A program made the position numbers and the translations under genes. Below the pieces are notes generated by a model. It was not told where the DNA came from. It saw only the letters and a program-made list of their open reading frames with translations, and did no database searches. A DNA stretch of 64,000 bases from Paragonimus westermani (Eukaryota > Platyhelminthes > Trematoda > Plagiorchiida > Troglotrematidae). Location of the stretch: NCBI GenBank assembly GCA_008508345.1, contig QNGE01002663.1, forward strand, positions 1 to 64,000, given 5' to 3'. This document shows, piece by piece, positions 1 to 13,161 of the stretch (its first letter is position 1; every line of letters starts with the position of its first letter).

Positions 1-2980
1 GGCTCGGACTAAGCAGGGGTAAGAGAAACGGTGAAAGTAGATAGTTTAAGGACAAAGATGAATAATGTAGTTTATCTATGGAAGACAGCAATGCACAGGG
101 CAACCTTTCAACGTAAGTCAAAGCTCTGCAATATCAAAATAATGCAGTGGGCCTTGAGAAAATTTAACACACACTTTCATTTCAATCACTGAAGTTCAGG
201 TTGTGCACTATTTGTATGGCGTGTAATTCTAATATAAGTGTGTAGTTATCCTTCTTTCGCTGTGTTTCGTTTGATTTGGGTATACCGAATGATGCTTTCG
301 CGTTAAGTTCTATTTATTCAGGATATATAAAACGTTTTTTGATGTTCCTACGCTTTGTTGGAATGATTGATCTTTTCAAATGTCAGTTCACAGGACAAAT
401 TCGTGGACTGGCTGATATACACGCTTCTTCAGCTTTGTTCAGTTGAAGTGTAAGCGGAACTTGATTTGCTGCTCAACAAGCCTAGCCAAAATATATGTCA
501 ATTAGATACATTGGATGGGCTCCAGCACGTTCGATATTTACCTAGTCATAATGGATATCCCTAGCGATTCCTGGACATAATCATGCAATACAAAGTGCAG
601 CATGTTGTTCAGACTGTGGAGAAGAAGCCCGTTCTTATCATCTTATCATACAACGGAGAGGCTTTCAGCAAAATAATCATCTACCAAGTGCGCAATGCGG
701 CTAAGAAGGTCTACCCTGTAACACCGGTCATCTTATCGCTCAATAACTTCCCGACACCGATTCAAACCTGCAAAATTGCTTGCCTCAGTTTTCCTTGGCC
801 ATTTTGTTTATCTTCTCACCTGCTGTTGTCAAGCCGGTTACGCTGAGAGCAGCACCCGACGTCCATCGAAAAGTATTCCTTAACACCTTCCAAAGTGCCT
901 TCACAAAGGTTCGATGAAGCCTACTCCCAGCGCACTTGGTTTTAACTTGATTGACACTGACCATCAAACTGAGCTAGATGAAGCCTTCCGAGTTGTCTAC
1001 AAATTGCGTCAATCCCACTCCACAGCTGCCGGGTTGCGATAGTTACCGACGGCCAAGTCTACTGTCAGCAGACTGTGAAATCCCAGTCTATACGCCCCGA
1101 AAACAGTTTGTGAAAACTCTATATCTCCTCCGGCCGGTTATTCTAAAGCCACTTGAAACCCAAGCGAACGTCAATCACGACACCGAAAACTGTATGTACC
1201 AAAGCAGGTACGAGTGACCATGTTACACATTCATCAACACTCCCATCTTCCTCCAGTAGACCGTGACCCGCCCGGTGCCTTTGATTTTGATGACCCATTT
1301 AACTTGCTCTGATTTTTCACACACAAAACGGATGTACTCTGTGTAATCGTGAAAAATCGATGATAATTATCGAAAATTGCTTTCCGCATTATTGACTTCA
1401 CGCATTCTGTGGGAACCCGGAAACGATAAAAGTTACCTACCCCATCACACCCGATTGCCTACCGATCTGATGTCCCTTCAGCTGGTGCACACGTGGTTGG
1501 TGGAAATGTAATCTGCATCCATGGCGTTTGTTAATCACGTACCTGGTAGTCGCCACCCCATTCAACAAATGAAATTCCCACCAGGTGAACACAAGCACAT
1601 GCGTGGTGCCCAAGTAACCTTTCACCGCATGACAGTGTTGAGCTGCAATCAACGTGGCTAAACGTAGATGCCGACGTGCATCAAATTAGCGTTTTCCTAT
1701 TTTACACAGTAATTACCGGATGTGAAATGAAGATTGTACTGCTTGTTCCTGAATTTGTACGCCCAGAGTTTCCCCAACCTTATGTAACCGTGACTTGGAA
1801 TTCGCACGTAGAAAACGATGAATCTGCAAACAAAATTTATTTATTGATTTACACGCCGTTCACAAAAGACTTCAACGTAACAATTAAGGGGCGCTAGGGA
1901 GTTGGACGCGAGAGCACCTTGAGCACAACCGCACAGCAGCCGCCAGAGTGGAAGAGTGCGTCGACGGAAAATTCCAGTCGACCTTCAGAATTCAAACAAG
2001 CGTTAGACTGGTTAAGCGGCGTTTCTAACGGTAATAGCTCAACGTTGTTATCCTAATGGATGTAACCTACAGCAGTAGAGATGGTGCGGATCTACAAGAC
2101 AGCTATGAATAAAACTGCGCTACCTATGCCGGCACACTAACTTTGATGCTAGCGGTTTGTAGTTAATTTGTATTCACAAGGTAATGTGAACCGGCGCGGT
2201 GGTACTGACAAGGCAACTCTCACGTCGCGGGGAGTTTAGAATGTTGGGGACATCGAACGTGATCTCACTACAAGGTATAACTGCGAATGACGCGATGTAT
2301 ATTACACAAAGGTTATGATAGGTCTCAAACAGCTCTAAACTACACGGATACGCGAAACTAACTTGAGAAGTTTAGGATCCAGGCGTCGAGCGCACGAGCA
2401 GGCGAGAAGTGCGTGCGGTGTCACTGGGGCATGTAGGCCGACAGGCATACAATCAAACAAAAGCGATCGCACGCAGCAAACGAACGACGGACAAATGTTC
2501 TCACGATCCCATGTGCAAGGATTTCGTGAAGGACTTTACAGATCGTGAAGGAGACAAACTGGGCTTATCTTCAGGTAAGTGCACAACCCATGCACAAGAT
2601 TATTGCGAGCGCAACCTTTCGATCTCCGTGATTACTAACTCTGGCCAGCAACTTTTGGCTTGGTGTAGCTCATGCCCCTCCAAAATGCGGTTAATACTGT
2701 ACTTCTCGGACGCCGAAGATGAATGAGTACTCACTCCGACAGTTCATAGCGACCTCCTGATTAAACATTCCTTTCCACAGCGTCGCAGCGTGTAGGAGAC
2801 GAGCTTCTGTACACTGAGGTTCAGGGGTGGGAACACACAAGATTTACGTATTTTTAAGGATCCCGGGAGTCAGCGAGCGAACAAAAACGGAAAGCATAAG
2901 AGAAGTTTAAGAGGAGTGTTGGGCAAACTCACCCGGCAGAACGAAAAAGACAGAGACAAATCAGAGGCTTTCTGGTCTTC
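1..2980. other. Intergenic, no gene recognised
   Basis: Only short open frames (under about 105 codons) occur on either strand, without recognisable domains or a convincing exon structure. The one repeat I can support here is the short dispersed copy at 181-243. Confidence 0.6.
181..243. repeat. Dispersed repeat copy, pair of 61771-61839
   Basis: About 63 bases resemble 61771-61839 in the same orientation. Shared blocks include the words around 'gaagttc', 'ggttgt', 'cactatttg' and 'gtaattctaata'. The second copy lies directly beside the 3' end of a LINE fragment. The family is unknown; it may be part of a longer decayed element. Confidence 0.55.
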
Positions 2981-4110
2981 TCAAGGTCCAAGAATTTTGT
3001 GTTTTGTAGGATCGCTTGCGAAGTTTAAATGCTGAAACAGAACGAGATCTAACGACCGGTAGTCCTCCGTGAGACGCTTAAGATAACGCACTCCACTATC
3101 CCGAATCTTTACGGTCAATGTTGGCGTCGTCGGCAAAGCGGTGACGTCAGCTGATAGTGAGCCACTGGGGCGAGTCCATTCATAGGTGCTTACCGGCCTC
3201 GTGATGGAATGCGAGGGGCCACTAGAGGCTACCTGGACCAGCTGAAACTGAGCAGGCTTCAGACAGTGGATGCTAACCGTGTCTCGAACGCTATGACGCT
3301 CGATGCGTACAGTAACGGTCTTTCCGTTAAAATAACTTGAAGAGAGCTTATTATGATTGCTCGAGCGTGAACAAAGACACATGCAGTCGTGGAGGTCTCC
3401 GGGACAAAACTTCCTGTAGTTTCCCCTTAATTTGTCAGTTACTTGGAAGCAGCGTCTATGCAAAGCAGTGCGTCTGCAGCAGACGAGAACTAGCAATCAA
3501 GAAGAATCAGTGTTTGGTAATGTAAGAGTTCGGCGGTGGAACCGTGGTGGTAGGCTTTGCAAACCATACGGATGACGGGCAAACATTCGGCAGGTTTTCT
3601 TTCCAACGGATTGCTTCGGCGATAGGATGGCGACGCTTACTTGTCGATGGAAGTATTCGACCATGTCGGTCGCAGCCGAGCGGTACGCGACAGCCCGCGC
3701 ACAATAGCATCTAAGTGCGTTGAACGTTTTTTCAAAGCAACCGTCTTCGAACTAGAGATCCCGATCGGTTGTAACTGTCGCCGGCCGAGTGTGAGAGGCT
3801 ACCCACCGCTGAAAGACTGAACACGTTACGGTCTACAGACGAATATCAAGTATAGAGACGGCCTTCGGCCGTCCGACGAAGGAATGTACTATCGTCAATA
3901 TATAGACCACGTCATTCCTAGGTAGAAAAGGACGTACAACACTGATATAGGTGTGCACGCGTCCAGATGAGGTTGAAGGATATCGGCAGAGTAGGACCGA
4001 CAAGTAGTGGCGGACATCAGCTTGCTGGCACGGCAAGCACGATTCTTTCACATGTCTGGTCATTCTCCCCGACTCTGGCAAGAGTATTCAGGGGGTGAGA
4101 ATCGAGTAGG
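2981..4110 (-). mobile_element. Degenerate Ty3/gypsy pol remnant (integrase core to C-terminus)
   Basis: Broken reading frames on the minus strand line up with the last third of a gypsy-type pol polyprotein, read from high to low coordinates. The segment 4081-3833 has the second zinc-binding pair of the integrase HHCC domain (SCLPCQ), followed by the start of the integrase core (VYILTIVHSF, GRPKAV). The catalytic aspartate expected just before this is lost: the sequence reads YISVVRP where HxDxxGP is usual. The segment 3496-2981 carries the C-terminal stretch DTVSIHCLKPAQ, which matches the 'DTVSIDRLKPA' signature of chromovirus/CsRn1-type integrase tails. The parts are separated by frameshifts and stops, and no LTRs were found. 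It is a dead relic and belongs to a different lineage from the element in the 48-51 kb region. Confidence 0.68.
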
Positions 4111-4279
4111 TTTGCCGTAAAATTCAGGTAAGTCCGACTGTGGTCGAAATTTTGATTGTGCAGGTAGTGGTATATTCTGAGTAAGTCAAACAAAATGTAC
4201 ACTGACGAGGTGTTTTTAGCAGACACGTTTGTCGTATAATGTTTGTCGTGATGTATGTTTGCCTTCGAGATCACACCAA

Positions 4280-5820
4280 GTCATTACCTGTTTGTTTGTG
4301 TTCAGGAAAGCTAAAGACCGAAACATAATAATATCTCCTCCATTGTACTCCATGACACACGCATCAAAATAATGCATTAATGAAGCGATATTCGGCAGCC
4401 AGATTGCTTAGGTGCCGCACTACAGCCCAAGGTGATTAAATCCGTTAGGTGCGCAAATTTGCTAATAACCGCTAGTGATGTGATTTTTCACTGGCAGACC
4501 AATATTACTGTGAGACAAAGATAAAGAATGAAACAAAGCATTAGTATATGGACCACAAATTCACAAAAGGTGCTCCAGTTTCTCTCCGCTGTTTCGTTTA
4601 CGCAGTGTTACACTGTGTTCCAGAATTATGGTCCTTGTGAGTTCCTCCATATGCCGCACATCTTTCGTGTGGACCGTTTGTTTGAACTACCCTGAGAAAC
4701 ATTCTTATTACAATAACATATAACGACCATGGAAGCCACCAGCGTGATCCACCGTGATCCACCGCGATTAATCCATCGTCTCACAGATGTTTTGTCTAGA
4801 TCTTCTCGTACCCATACAGCCTAGTGTGATGCTGTGCCGTTCTGCTGACAGCAAACGTATTAGAATACTGCCAGTTGCTCAAGCGCTCGTACAGTCTTTT
4901 GAAGCACTATATGGCGATAAAAACTTTGGCTTGTAAACTAATGTTACGGATATCGTTTCTATCAAAGAGGAAGTAGGCGACAATTCGTCTTCCCACAACT
5001 GCTACCCACGCCAAATATTTGGATTTTGTTGACGACGAAGCGGAGCAAACTGGTAGCGGTTAGTAATGTCAGCAATCCGTACTCGACGCGAATCCATTCA
5101 GTCAAAGTATTACTCTGTCAGTAACTACTGTAGGATATTTCTATCTGATAAACATCACGTGCAAAATCCTGTGTAATCGGGTCTTCCATTGTGTCTGATA
5201 ATTTCCGCTTCAGAATATCCAGTGGACGGCGGACTTCAATATGTTATCTTCTTGAGCGAGTCGACAGACGTATACTTGATGGATATTCACACTGCTTGAA
5301 ATATCATCAGCAGGACGATTACATGCTTTCACCACAAGCCACATAAATAAAAACTAATCCAGCATGCTGAGCGGTTGTCCGATTATTGACATGGCGCTCC
5401 CTTAATCGCGTTTCAGAAACGTGATTTGGTTACAGCATGAAAATTCATCCCCAGCAAGTTGAGCTGGGCTACCTCCAGTCAAAGCGAACCGAGCGAATTG
5501 TGTTCCAAGGTAGACAAACATGACCGCAATGAAACACACAAGTTTAACGGCATCTGTTTAGGCGTCAACCGTTATAAAGATGGAAACCAAAGAACGCGCG
5601 CACAACCGTCGTTGTAAGTAGCTTGCTCCGCACCACATGTGGCTCCACTCACTCCAAAGTAATAAGGTCAGGAAGTGTGTGAGTGGAAACCTTTATATTT
5701 AGTCATCCAGTGCTGAGTAGACAGATGGTGGGTCACAGTGAAGACGAAATGGTTGTGTTTAGGAAATAAAATTTAGAGCGTATCCAATCATAAGATCTAA
5801 GCCGGCAAAATGGTCAAACA
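4280..5820. other. Intergenic, nothing recognised
   Basis: No open frame of note. A 10-base unit is repeated twice in tandem at 4743-4762 (cgtgatccac), which is too short to mean much. Confidence 0.5.
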
Positions 5821-6530
5821 TCAGTCCACTGTTGGAGTACACAACATTGTACTAGAGGAACAAAAACAAAATTTTAAGTTAGACCAGAAAGCAAACAAAA
5901 TCTTCAATAAACAGTGCACCGGAAAAGCTGCAGTGAACCGACTTCCTAAAAATAAGTGCAGGCGGTTCAACAAACAGTGATGGACATCAGTTGACACGAA
6001 CGAAAAGGTAGGTGTAACATACAGCCTACTTTCATCAGACATACTCCTCATCTCTTCACTGACAGTGTGCTATGGGTTAGTTGTTGAGCTAATAAACTGA
6101 GACTGTCAGCGCGTTTACCGGTATAGTCACTGTAACTATTTACGGACATGTTGACACGATCAAGTATAAGCACAGCACCTCCGTTTGGAGAAGGCTTATA
6201 GAAAGTGTCTTGAGGGTGTTGAAACAGAAATCAAGGTCTGATGCTGCCGTCATGAAAATTACAGCCATTCTCTGCATTTCCACGTCGTTGTATATAAATA
6301 TCTCACAATCATCTGCAAACAATAGCAGGCTCATTGTTGACTTGCATGGTCAAACACGGACGTTGAAAATGTTAATATTTCACAGGTCCCCACCGATGTG
6401 GTTTTAAACTTCCACACGTACAGAAAAGCAACTGTTAGCACTGCAGCCAAATCTAAACCAAGTAGATATGGGGCTGGGAGGCAAATCTGCTTCCTGCCAT
6501 CGACAAAGTGAAAATCGTCAGTGGTCAATC
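5821..6530 (-). mobile_element. Decayed non-LTR retrotransposon reverse transcriptase relic
   Basis: The minus-strand frame 6334-6140 contains LLFADDCEIF followed by a helix-like stretch with MQRM and a terminal LKT. This is the spacing of the RT palm motif (Y/F-ADD) and the following 'KT' motif of LINE elements of the 'LLFADDCAL' family. Further downstream on the same strand, around 5821-5900, there is a W-SNL-KF-like stretch and a tail resembling the thumb region that ends before 'LLYG-ETW'. Several stops and frameshifts separate the pieces. It may belong to the same family as the zinc-finger LINE tail at 12799-13161, but the two do not overlap. Confidence 0.5.
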
Positions 6531-6675
6531 CACAATACTACACATACGAATCTATACAGACAAGCAAAATGTCAAAGAAATTGACGAACGTGTCCTGAAA
6601 TTCAAACATATACAGCGGTGTCCATAATGCCTCACTGATTGCAGAACCAAACGCCTAAGTGAAATCTACAAGTTG

Positions 6676-6689
6676 CCACCACCACCATC

Positions 6690-6721
<32 letters not shown>
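6676..6721. repeat. CAT/CAC trinucleotide microsatellite at a LINE 3' end
   Basis: About 15 trinucleotide units, mostly cat with a few cac, directly abut the 3' end of the minus-strand LINE that follows. Read on the LINE strand it is an ATG/GTG repeat tail. Shorter CAT runs sit at the same junction of the LINE fragments at 61842 and 62816. Confidence 0.9.
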
Positions 6722-8330
6722 AATGATGGACAGGAATTCATCAGTGGTTCTCGTTGGTGTCTAACTGCCTCACAATCATGAAGAAGAATAGGCGATATTA
6801 CCAGGAAGAAAATAAACAGGAAGGGATGGGACCCAACTACCTAAAAATGGCTACATCCATGTTCAAACATTTAAAATTAAAGTGTCTACACCCTTTAAAC
6901 AAGCAGCCGAACTATAAGTGAAAGTCAGGCGACACCGGCAAGATAGTTTTCATACGGCTGTCACTGCTCTGTGCCATTAAGTGTGCTTGCTGAACAGACA
7001 ACTCGGCCGAACAAGGCAACATGCACGCCAACGAACCCGATTGACCGCCATCTTACCTGACTTCTCCAACCACCGACTATAGAGTAGCGAGTTCCCCAGC
7101 CCGGCAAGCAGACCTGATCTACAGTGGCTAGCCCTTTGGGAACAATTCTACTTCTCTCTGCCAGTCATCATCTGTACAACTCACACTTTATGTCAGTCGT
7201 CCACAATATCAGTTAAAAGCGCTCAGTGCGTCAGGCGACTGGCCGGCGTTCCTAGTACATGGTCTAACTACCGAAGTCTTTTCAAATATAAGGATAGAAT
7301 AAAAGAACTCGTTAGACGATCACTACCACTGATGCCACCCGATGCGAGCTGTCGAACGCAGAAATCGATTATCAGATACCTAGAGGTGGTTTACTTCTGC
7401 TCTGAGCGGTCATGTTTCGTGAATTAATACAACCCTTACTGTCGCTTTACGTGCACGACCCTTAAACCCAAGAGGGACGCCTGTTTGTCACCAAAGATGC
7501 AGCAAATTAGCAAACACTGCCCTAACATTAGGGAAGTGTGCTTTATTTGGTTCCCTTCAACCCTATCGACGCCGCTGATACAGCTCATTAATACACAGAC
7601 TGGTCACCAACCTGCATAACGTCATTATCCAACGCTGATTGTACGTCATCACAACAGTCTTGAAGAGGTAATTTACACTTTGGGGACGCAAAACAGTACG
7701 AAATGGCGTCTAGCGTTGTTTGTGCTGTTTGAGAGTAATCAACTAGCAATACTTTGTAGCCAACATAATCAAGATTAATCAATCTTTTACCAGGTAAGAG
7801 GTCCATACCGGCATCTTTTGAGTGTCGCAGACAATCCTCCAGCATTTTGTCTATGACCAAGCAGTAAGAAATAGTGAAGGTGAACAGTCTTGCCTTGCGC
7901 CGCTCCCGGTGCTGAAACTGTTAGCCAGTTCACCGTGAACCTTAACCTGAGTTGAACTATGGGAGTATGTGTGGCATTATGTTCAGTAAACCTCTGCTTA
8001 AAAGCGACTCTAGAAGTGTGGGTCAATCCACCATATCAAACGCACCTTTATAGTTGAGAAATACAACAGTTGCTGGTCGCGGGTATACACGATGCTGCTC
8101 TATAATTTAGTGAACAGTGGAAATGTGGTCAATACACCTTCGACCAAGATAGAATTTTACCTGTTCCCTTTTGATACTTGTCAATACCTTTCTCTGGCTC
8201 TGACGAGCCCAAAACACTAGGTAGGTCGTAAATACTGGCTTCCGCATGGAGTCGGTTCAACAGATATCCTTCTAGTACAATTTCAGCGGACTGAAACTCG
8301 ACAACTGTAGGTGTTTTACTTGTTAACCAT
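6722..8330 (-). mobile_element. 5'-truncated, decayed LINE (non-LTR retrotransposon)
   Basis: The minus strand, read from 8330 down, shows the RT domain in order. First comes an 'ENQAGFRPGRG' like stretch with a stop. Next is the palm A region near 8075 (FLNYKGAFDMVD, where FLDxxxAFDSVD is usual, so the first catalytic aspartate is Asn). Then comes the 'RQGCxLSPFLFNFVIDKMLE' region, degraded but ending in VIDKMLED (7860). Palm C reads LDYVGYKVLL where LDYADDIxLL is expected, so the YADD catalytic pair is gone. The thumb and C-terminal part follow, and the 3' UTR at about 6722-6930 matches the two copies near 62 kb. It ends in the CAT microsatellite. All open frames within are fragments. The element is dead. 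Confidence 0.8.
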
Positions 8331-11300
8331 ACTTCTAAACATAGGTGTGATGTGAAAACCCTTGGAATCTTCACGCTGTAAGATGAAGCGAACCAGATGG
8401 ATCAAAGCAGAAGTTACGCAGACAAGAAATGTTCCCCACAATCATTTCCGTTCCACGTCTGTCCAACGGCTTGCTGCACCTCTATTAAATCTTAGCAGGA
8501 AACAAGTGAAATCTCAGAGTATCGTTATGACAGGCTATTCACGGTCAACCAATAAGTTGTAGCCACTCAATATTGTTGGTGTCAATTATGTGTGGTAACC
8601 CTTGACTCAGTACGCTGAGTCGTCCACGGTATAATAAGATGACCGATAGAAAATCGGGTTTTCCTCCTTGATATAATTAACACGGCAAATCTTGGTCCCG
8701 AAAGTACGCGGTGGTCCCCGTCAATTGCGTTCAAGACAAGCCAAAAGACGGGTGCAAAAAGCAACTTTGTTCTGCTCCGAAAACGTGTGCGACAAGAAGG
8801 AAATTGCATATTTATAGGGTTATGGTGACCTACCAACATTCTCGAACCAGAAGACCAAAAAACAGACATCAGAAAAGTGGTAAAGTTCATTGGGCTACCA
8901 GTGCGCATAACGGAATAGAGGACAAACAGATAAAAAAAGTAGTGAAGGTCACCTCTCAAATGTTCACGACATTTCCACCTATTGTGATTGGGTAGGATCG
9001 TTTTCTAGAGGAATGAGGCAGTTTTGGACGGAAAAAAGGGTTCCCCTAACATTGTGATATGATCCGGTTTAGCGCACAGTAGTCGGAGTCCCTGCCAACC
9101 AGTGTCTTAGTGGAGTGGGCGGATGGACCTTAGGAGAATCATATAACTCCTTGTGTTTTCAGCCCTCAGCTTAGCCCTGAATCACCCCACCAAGCATTTT
9201 CCGCTGGCCATCTTTGATTATGTATGATTGCTATGCTTCGATAGATTTTCCAGAACATGGCGGTCTTCTCTCCGTTGCTTGGGTGCATTGTGGAAACACT
9301 TCAGTCTTCTTTCGTATGGTATAACGGCCTTGTTGTTGTCGAACCGACCCGGGTGTTCCTGATGTTGAATAGCGATCTCCTACATGCCTGTTGCTGTGAT
9401 CTGTTGTCGGTAGGTATAGTGGGTGCAGGAGATATTTTAGTCGAATGGTAACTGAACGTTAGAATACCGTCCTTCAGTTCTGTAGGCACTTAGCACCAGT
9501 TTCTGCTACTGTCCAAATTACCTTCAGTAGGAGACTCGAAAACATAATTGAATAATTCGGCCCTGGTCAGTCTGGGATACGTGGTGTACTCAGCCCAGCG
9601 CATCACTCGTGCCACACATACTTCGCAAATGTGGCAATGCCACATATTCTGGAGGTAGTGTATTCATGAGAAGGTGTACCAAGCACCTAGTTCTGGGTGG
9701 TAATCTGGGTCTACAAGTCTTGTCTCTCCCAAGACTGTTAAATCGATACTGTGACTAATCACTTCCTTGTTGATCAGTAAAGTGTGGTGATCCAGCTGTT
9801 CGATGTTGCAACGCTGCAACAGCATATGCAACTTTCACCTCCAGGCAACCTCTTGTGTCCAAGAACGTATCTCATATTAATATGTCCGGTCTCACACTGG
9901 GTCTCTGACTCAAACTGTGGGTTAAGGGAAAATGATATTTCACTGGGGGACCTCACCCGTAACCAATGTCTCAACAGTCCAACATATTTGACAATGAGGG
10001 GACACCCAGCCCAGAGTGGCAGTGAGCTGGACGATGACGACTCACTCCAACTGCTTCTGTGTGCAGTAGATATACTGTAACCTACACTTAACTCCTAAGA
10101 ATCAGTGCGGATATCTCGTTTTTATACGACAGCAGGCCGGTGGTCATCTGCAACTGATGGACTACCGGAGTGCTTTTTTTGAGGGTACCTTTTCTAACTT
10201 CATCATCCCGCAACTGGAAGAGCGTAGTACTAAAACTATAAATTTAGTTTTGCCCGTCGGCCCATAAGTAGTCAATAGTGCGACGTAAAAACCTACAGAA
10301 GAAACTTCTCCTTGTCTGGCTACTCCTCTTCGCTTACCTGACATGCTTAAAGCTGGAAGGATCAAAGTCTTGGTCGAATTAGATTTCCATGGCAAAACAT
10401 AGCACAAGACTAGCTACCATCCTAGGTTGCCGGAAAAGTTCAAGGACGAATGATTTACATACACACGGAAAGAACTAGTCACCAGAGGATTCATTGTTTT
10501 TACGCGTCTTCGATGAAACGATAGTATCGACCTCAAACCACCACGTGGCACAATTGCACTTGCAGTCGGCACAGACCTGCAGAGGTCTGTTTGAGAACAA
10601 ATACAATTCTTGCACTTTGATTGCCACACCTTCAACACGGTCCAGTTCGAACAACACGTTTATGCATCGACATCAGATCGTAATCACACACCCATAATTT
10701 ATAGGTTGTGAGTGCTTTAGGTGAATCGAAACCAAAGAGTCTTCACGCCCTGCATACATCAGTTTCCAGGATAAAGTAGGATTTTCTAGAAAAATGAAGC
10801 TCCAACTAACAATAGACTGCCCCATCGGTCTCGGAGACGCAGGAATGTGCATAACCATAGCTTTAATATGATCGTAAAATGGCAGAACAAGACATGTTAA
10901 CAAGAAATGAAATGACAGTGAAGTTGGAAAATATCATTTATCTTTAATCTAAATATCGGCACCATCCTTTAATTCCGTTGTGTTGCTGTGCCATCCTGTA
11001 ACACTGCATTAGCGACTGGATTCGATGGAATCGATATTTCTCATAAAGTAACCGGTCTAATCCAGTGCAGTCCTAGCCAGTTAAAATATCCGTCACAATA
11101 AATTACAAAGGGTTTTCAAAAATGTAGTTAATTTTAGGTCTTAGACGCAAGTCTGTTTTGCACTTGGTGCTGGTGGCTTTTTTCAGTAAAGAAACCAGTT
11201 TGTTTTGGCTAGTTTCTTTCCAACTAGAAATTACTAACCTTTAAGGCACTGCGAAGCCGAACCTACCTAGGGTATTGGTGATTATAACCCACTTGTTCGC

Positions 11301-12569
11301 TTCAAAGTTTCTTCTGGTACCTACTACGAAGGTTCCAGGAAACTTGTTTTATCAAATATCCCAGAACGATTCATGCGGTTCTGTTTTGCCGTTTTTCAAC
11401 GAATTTCTGAAAGTTTGTCCTAACTGAGTATAGTCGATAATTGGAACAGAGTAAATTGCAACAAACCACTGAGACGAAGGAGCTTTTAGAAAGACATGAG
11501 AAAGAGATATACTGATTACTTTGTAGTAACATTTCACATAATTTGGTAACTATCGGGTTTCGGATTTGATTAAAGCAATCAACAATGGAATATAAACCAA
11601 GCAAGCATTCTAAAAACTGTGGGATTTTCAGATGTGACAGACTCTCGAGAACAGCATACTCAAAATAATGTCACTACCGGTTTATTGGGTGAGGACTTAG
11701 TGAAAACTTCCAATATGAAATACATGATCTAACTGTAGGTAACTTAGAGGTTGTTGACCTGGGTTGTCAGTTCCCACATCATTGGCTCTTTCCAAAGCAT
11801 GTTGAAATTATCCGGTATACACAATTAACGTGTGTTCCTAATCCAAATGGAGGACATCTGACATGCTTTTGATAGCATCAAGTATGTACCAAGACCTGAG
11901 TGAATTATACTTAATTTTTGAAATGAGCTGGCTTAGTTGTCTGTCTGTTTCAAAAACCGTGGTTGACTTCTGGGAGTATACAATTTAAATTGGTCAATCT
12001 TCTGGCTACATATCAATCATGTAAAATTTTGGTTAGCATGTCGAGTAGGCTGGAAGCTTCCGACATGACCGAAAAGTTCGTGGTATGAGATGATCAAGTG
12101 AAGTAATTAAATATCTGTTATGTTAATACCTGAAACGACAACCGGTAACCGGCAACCAGTGATTACGTGGTCACTGTCTTAGAGCTCAGGTTAAAGTGAG
12201 CACACAACTGTGTAGACAATACGGTTGGCGGCATCCGATTCGGATTAGCCTGTCACAGTGACCGAAGCCAAAGGACGCCTGCGCTTATATATCACTGCAA
12301 CTGGCTTGCGCTGCACCAATTGCAGTTCCACCAACACACCACATATCCAGTGTAAACCCGAAGGAATAAGACCGGGAGGTGTGCCAGTGGGGCCTTTCTG
12401 TCCAGCCGGCCAATGCTGGTTAGCCACTTGATTGGCTAATAAGGAAAGGAAACTCTTATCTCTCGGAAACTAAACAGAGAGGCTGCAATGACGAGATCTA
12501 CACTGAGAAGAAAGATTTTTGAAGTGTAATACAAGAAGCGTTGCAGTATAGGGGTGCAGGTTAGTGCAT
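8331..12569. other. Intergenic, no gene recognised
   Basis: Several open frames of 60-125 codons occur on both strands (for example 8582-8959 minus, 9784-10080 plus, 10162-10903 minus), but none shows a known domain or a consistent exon model. Some could be unrecognised repeat relics. Confidence 0.45.
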
Positions 12570-12723
12570 CCCAGAGAAGAAAAAAGGATGAAAAGCAAAG
12601 TTCTCATTGGACTATGAAAAGCCAGGCAGACAATCCATCATACAATGCACCAGCAAAGCCGGAGAAGAGAATGGGTAGAAGACCACAGACACTCAGGTTT
12701 CTGAAAAGAAGAGCGGATTAATT
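12570..12723 (+). mobile_element. Short LINE C-terminal tail relic, + strand
   Basis: One open frame ending at the TAA 12721-12723 reads as the tail of a LINE ORF2: an Arg/Lys-rich start, HWTMKSQADNPSYNA, then KPEKRMGRRPQT. The order W, ADN, A, P-x-KR-x-GRP-x-T matches the widespread 'WIGHTLRKPADN...GKRxRGRPxxTW' segment that closes many LINE polyproteins. It is short and the match is by memory of the motif, so the call is tentative. Confidence 0.42.
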
Positions 12724-12798
12724 GTCAATGACCACGATGTTGGCCGATGCAGTCATTAACAGAAGTAGAATAGGTATACCGATTTGACCTACCTGAGC

Positions 12799-13161
12799 CT
12801 AGCGTACTCGCCGCCTCTTCGCCGACGGTGTACTATGAGTACGTTGGTGACCTACCAGCCCCAAACGGCCAGCGCATTCGCGGCCGCACACATCACAACG
12901 CCATATAGTCACGTCACCGCGACCTATGGCACCGATGGTTCCTTTGCGTACCGCACGCTTCCGCTCGCGACCACGCAATAATTGCTCGTTGAACGCTCGG
13001 ACCCCCGCCCGAACCGTATTCCTCCAGGCCGTCCGGTTCAACGCCAAATCTTCCCAACATCTAAAATCAATGTTACAACGTGAAAGACAATAACTGATCT
13101 TCGCACAGACATGTTCAATGGGGAACCCACCGCGTAACTTTCTTATTTGCAATAACTCCAC
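12799..13161 (-). mobile_element. LINE ORF2 C-terminus with C2H2 zinc finger (5'-truncated)
   Basis: A 120-codon minus-strand frame encodes the tail of a non-LTR retrotransposon. Residues 36-48 read CWEDLALNRTAWR, the 'WEDLAxDRxxWR' block that follows the RT thumb in many animal LINEs. A basic stretch (RGRERKRAVRKG) comes next. Residues 89-109 form a C2H2 finger, with cysteines in CDVC and histidines in HQRTH separated by the expected 12 residues, inside 'GLVGHQRTH'. The frame stays open throughout, suggesting relatively recent insertion, but nothing of the RT is visible upstream (above 13161). It is therefore a 5'-truncated copy. The frame is not a host zinc-finger gene, because the WEDLA block precedes the finger. 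Confidence 0.78.

Noticed and set aside
8582..8959. 125-codon minus-strand frame as the upstream part of the 6.7-8.3 kb LINE
   Set aside because: No endonuclease or RT motif is visible, so the LINE boundary was kept at about 8330.
9774..10080. Overlapping open frames on both strands near 9.8-10.1 kb
   Set aside because: No domain, no splice context; may be an unrecognised repeat but cannot be supported.
10162..10903. Cluster of minus-strand frames as a possible LINE endonuclease
   Set aside because: A weak 'YxPTG' resemblance only; no catalytic motifs could be placed.
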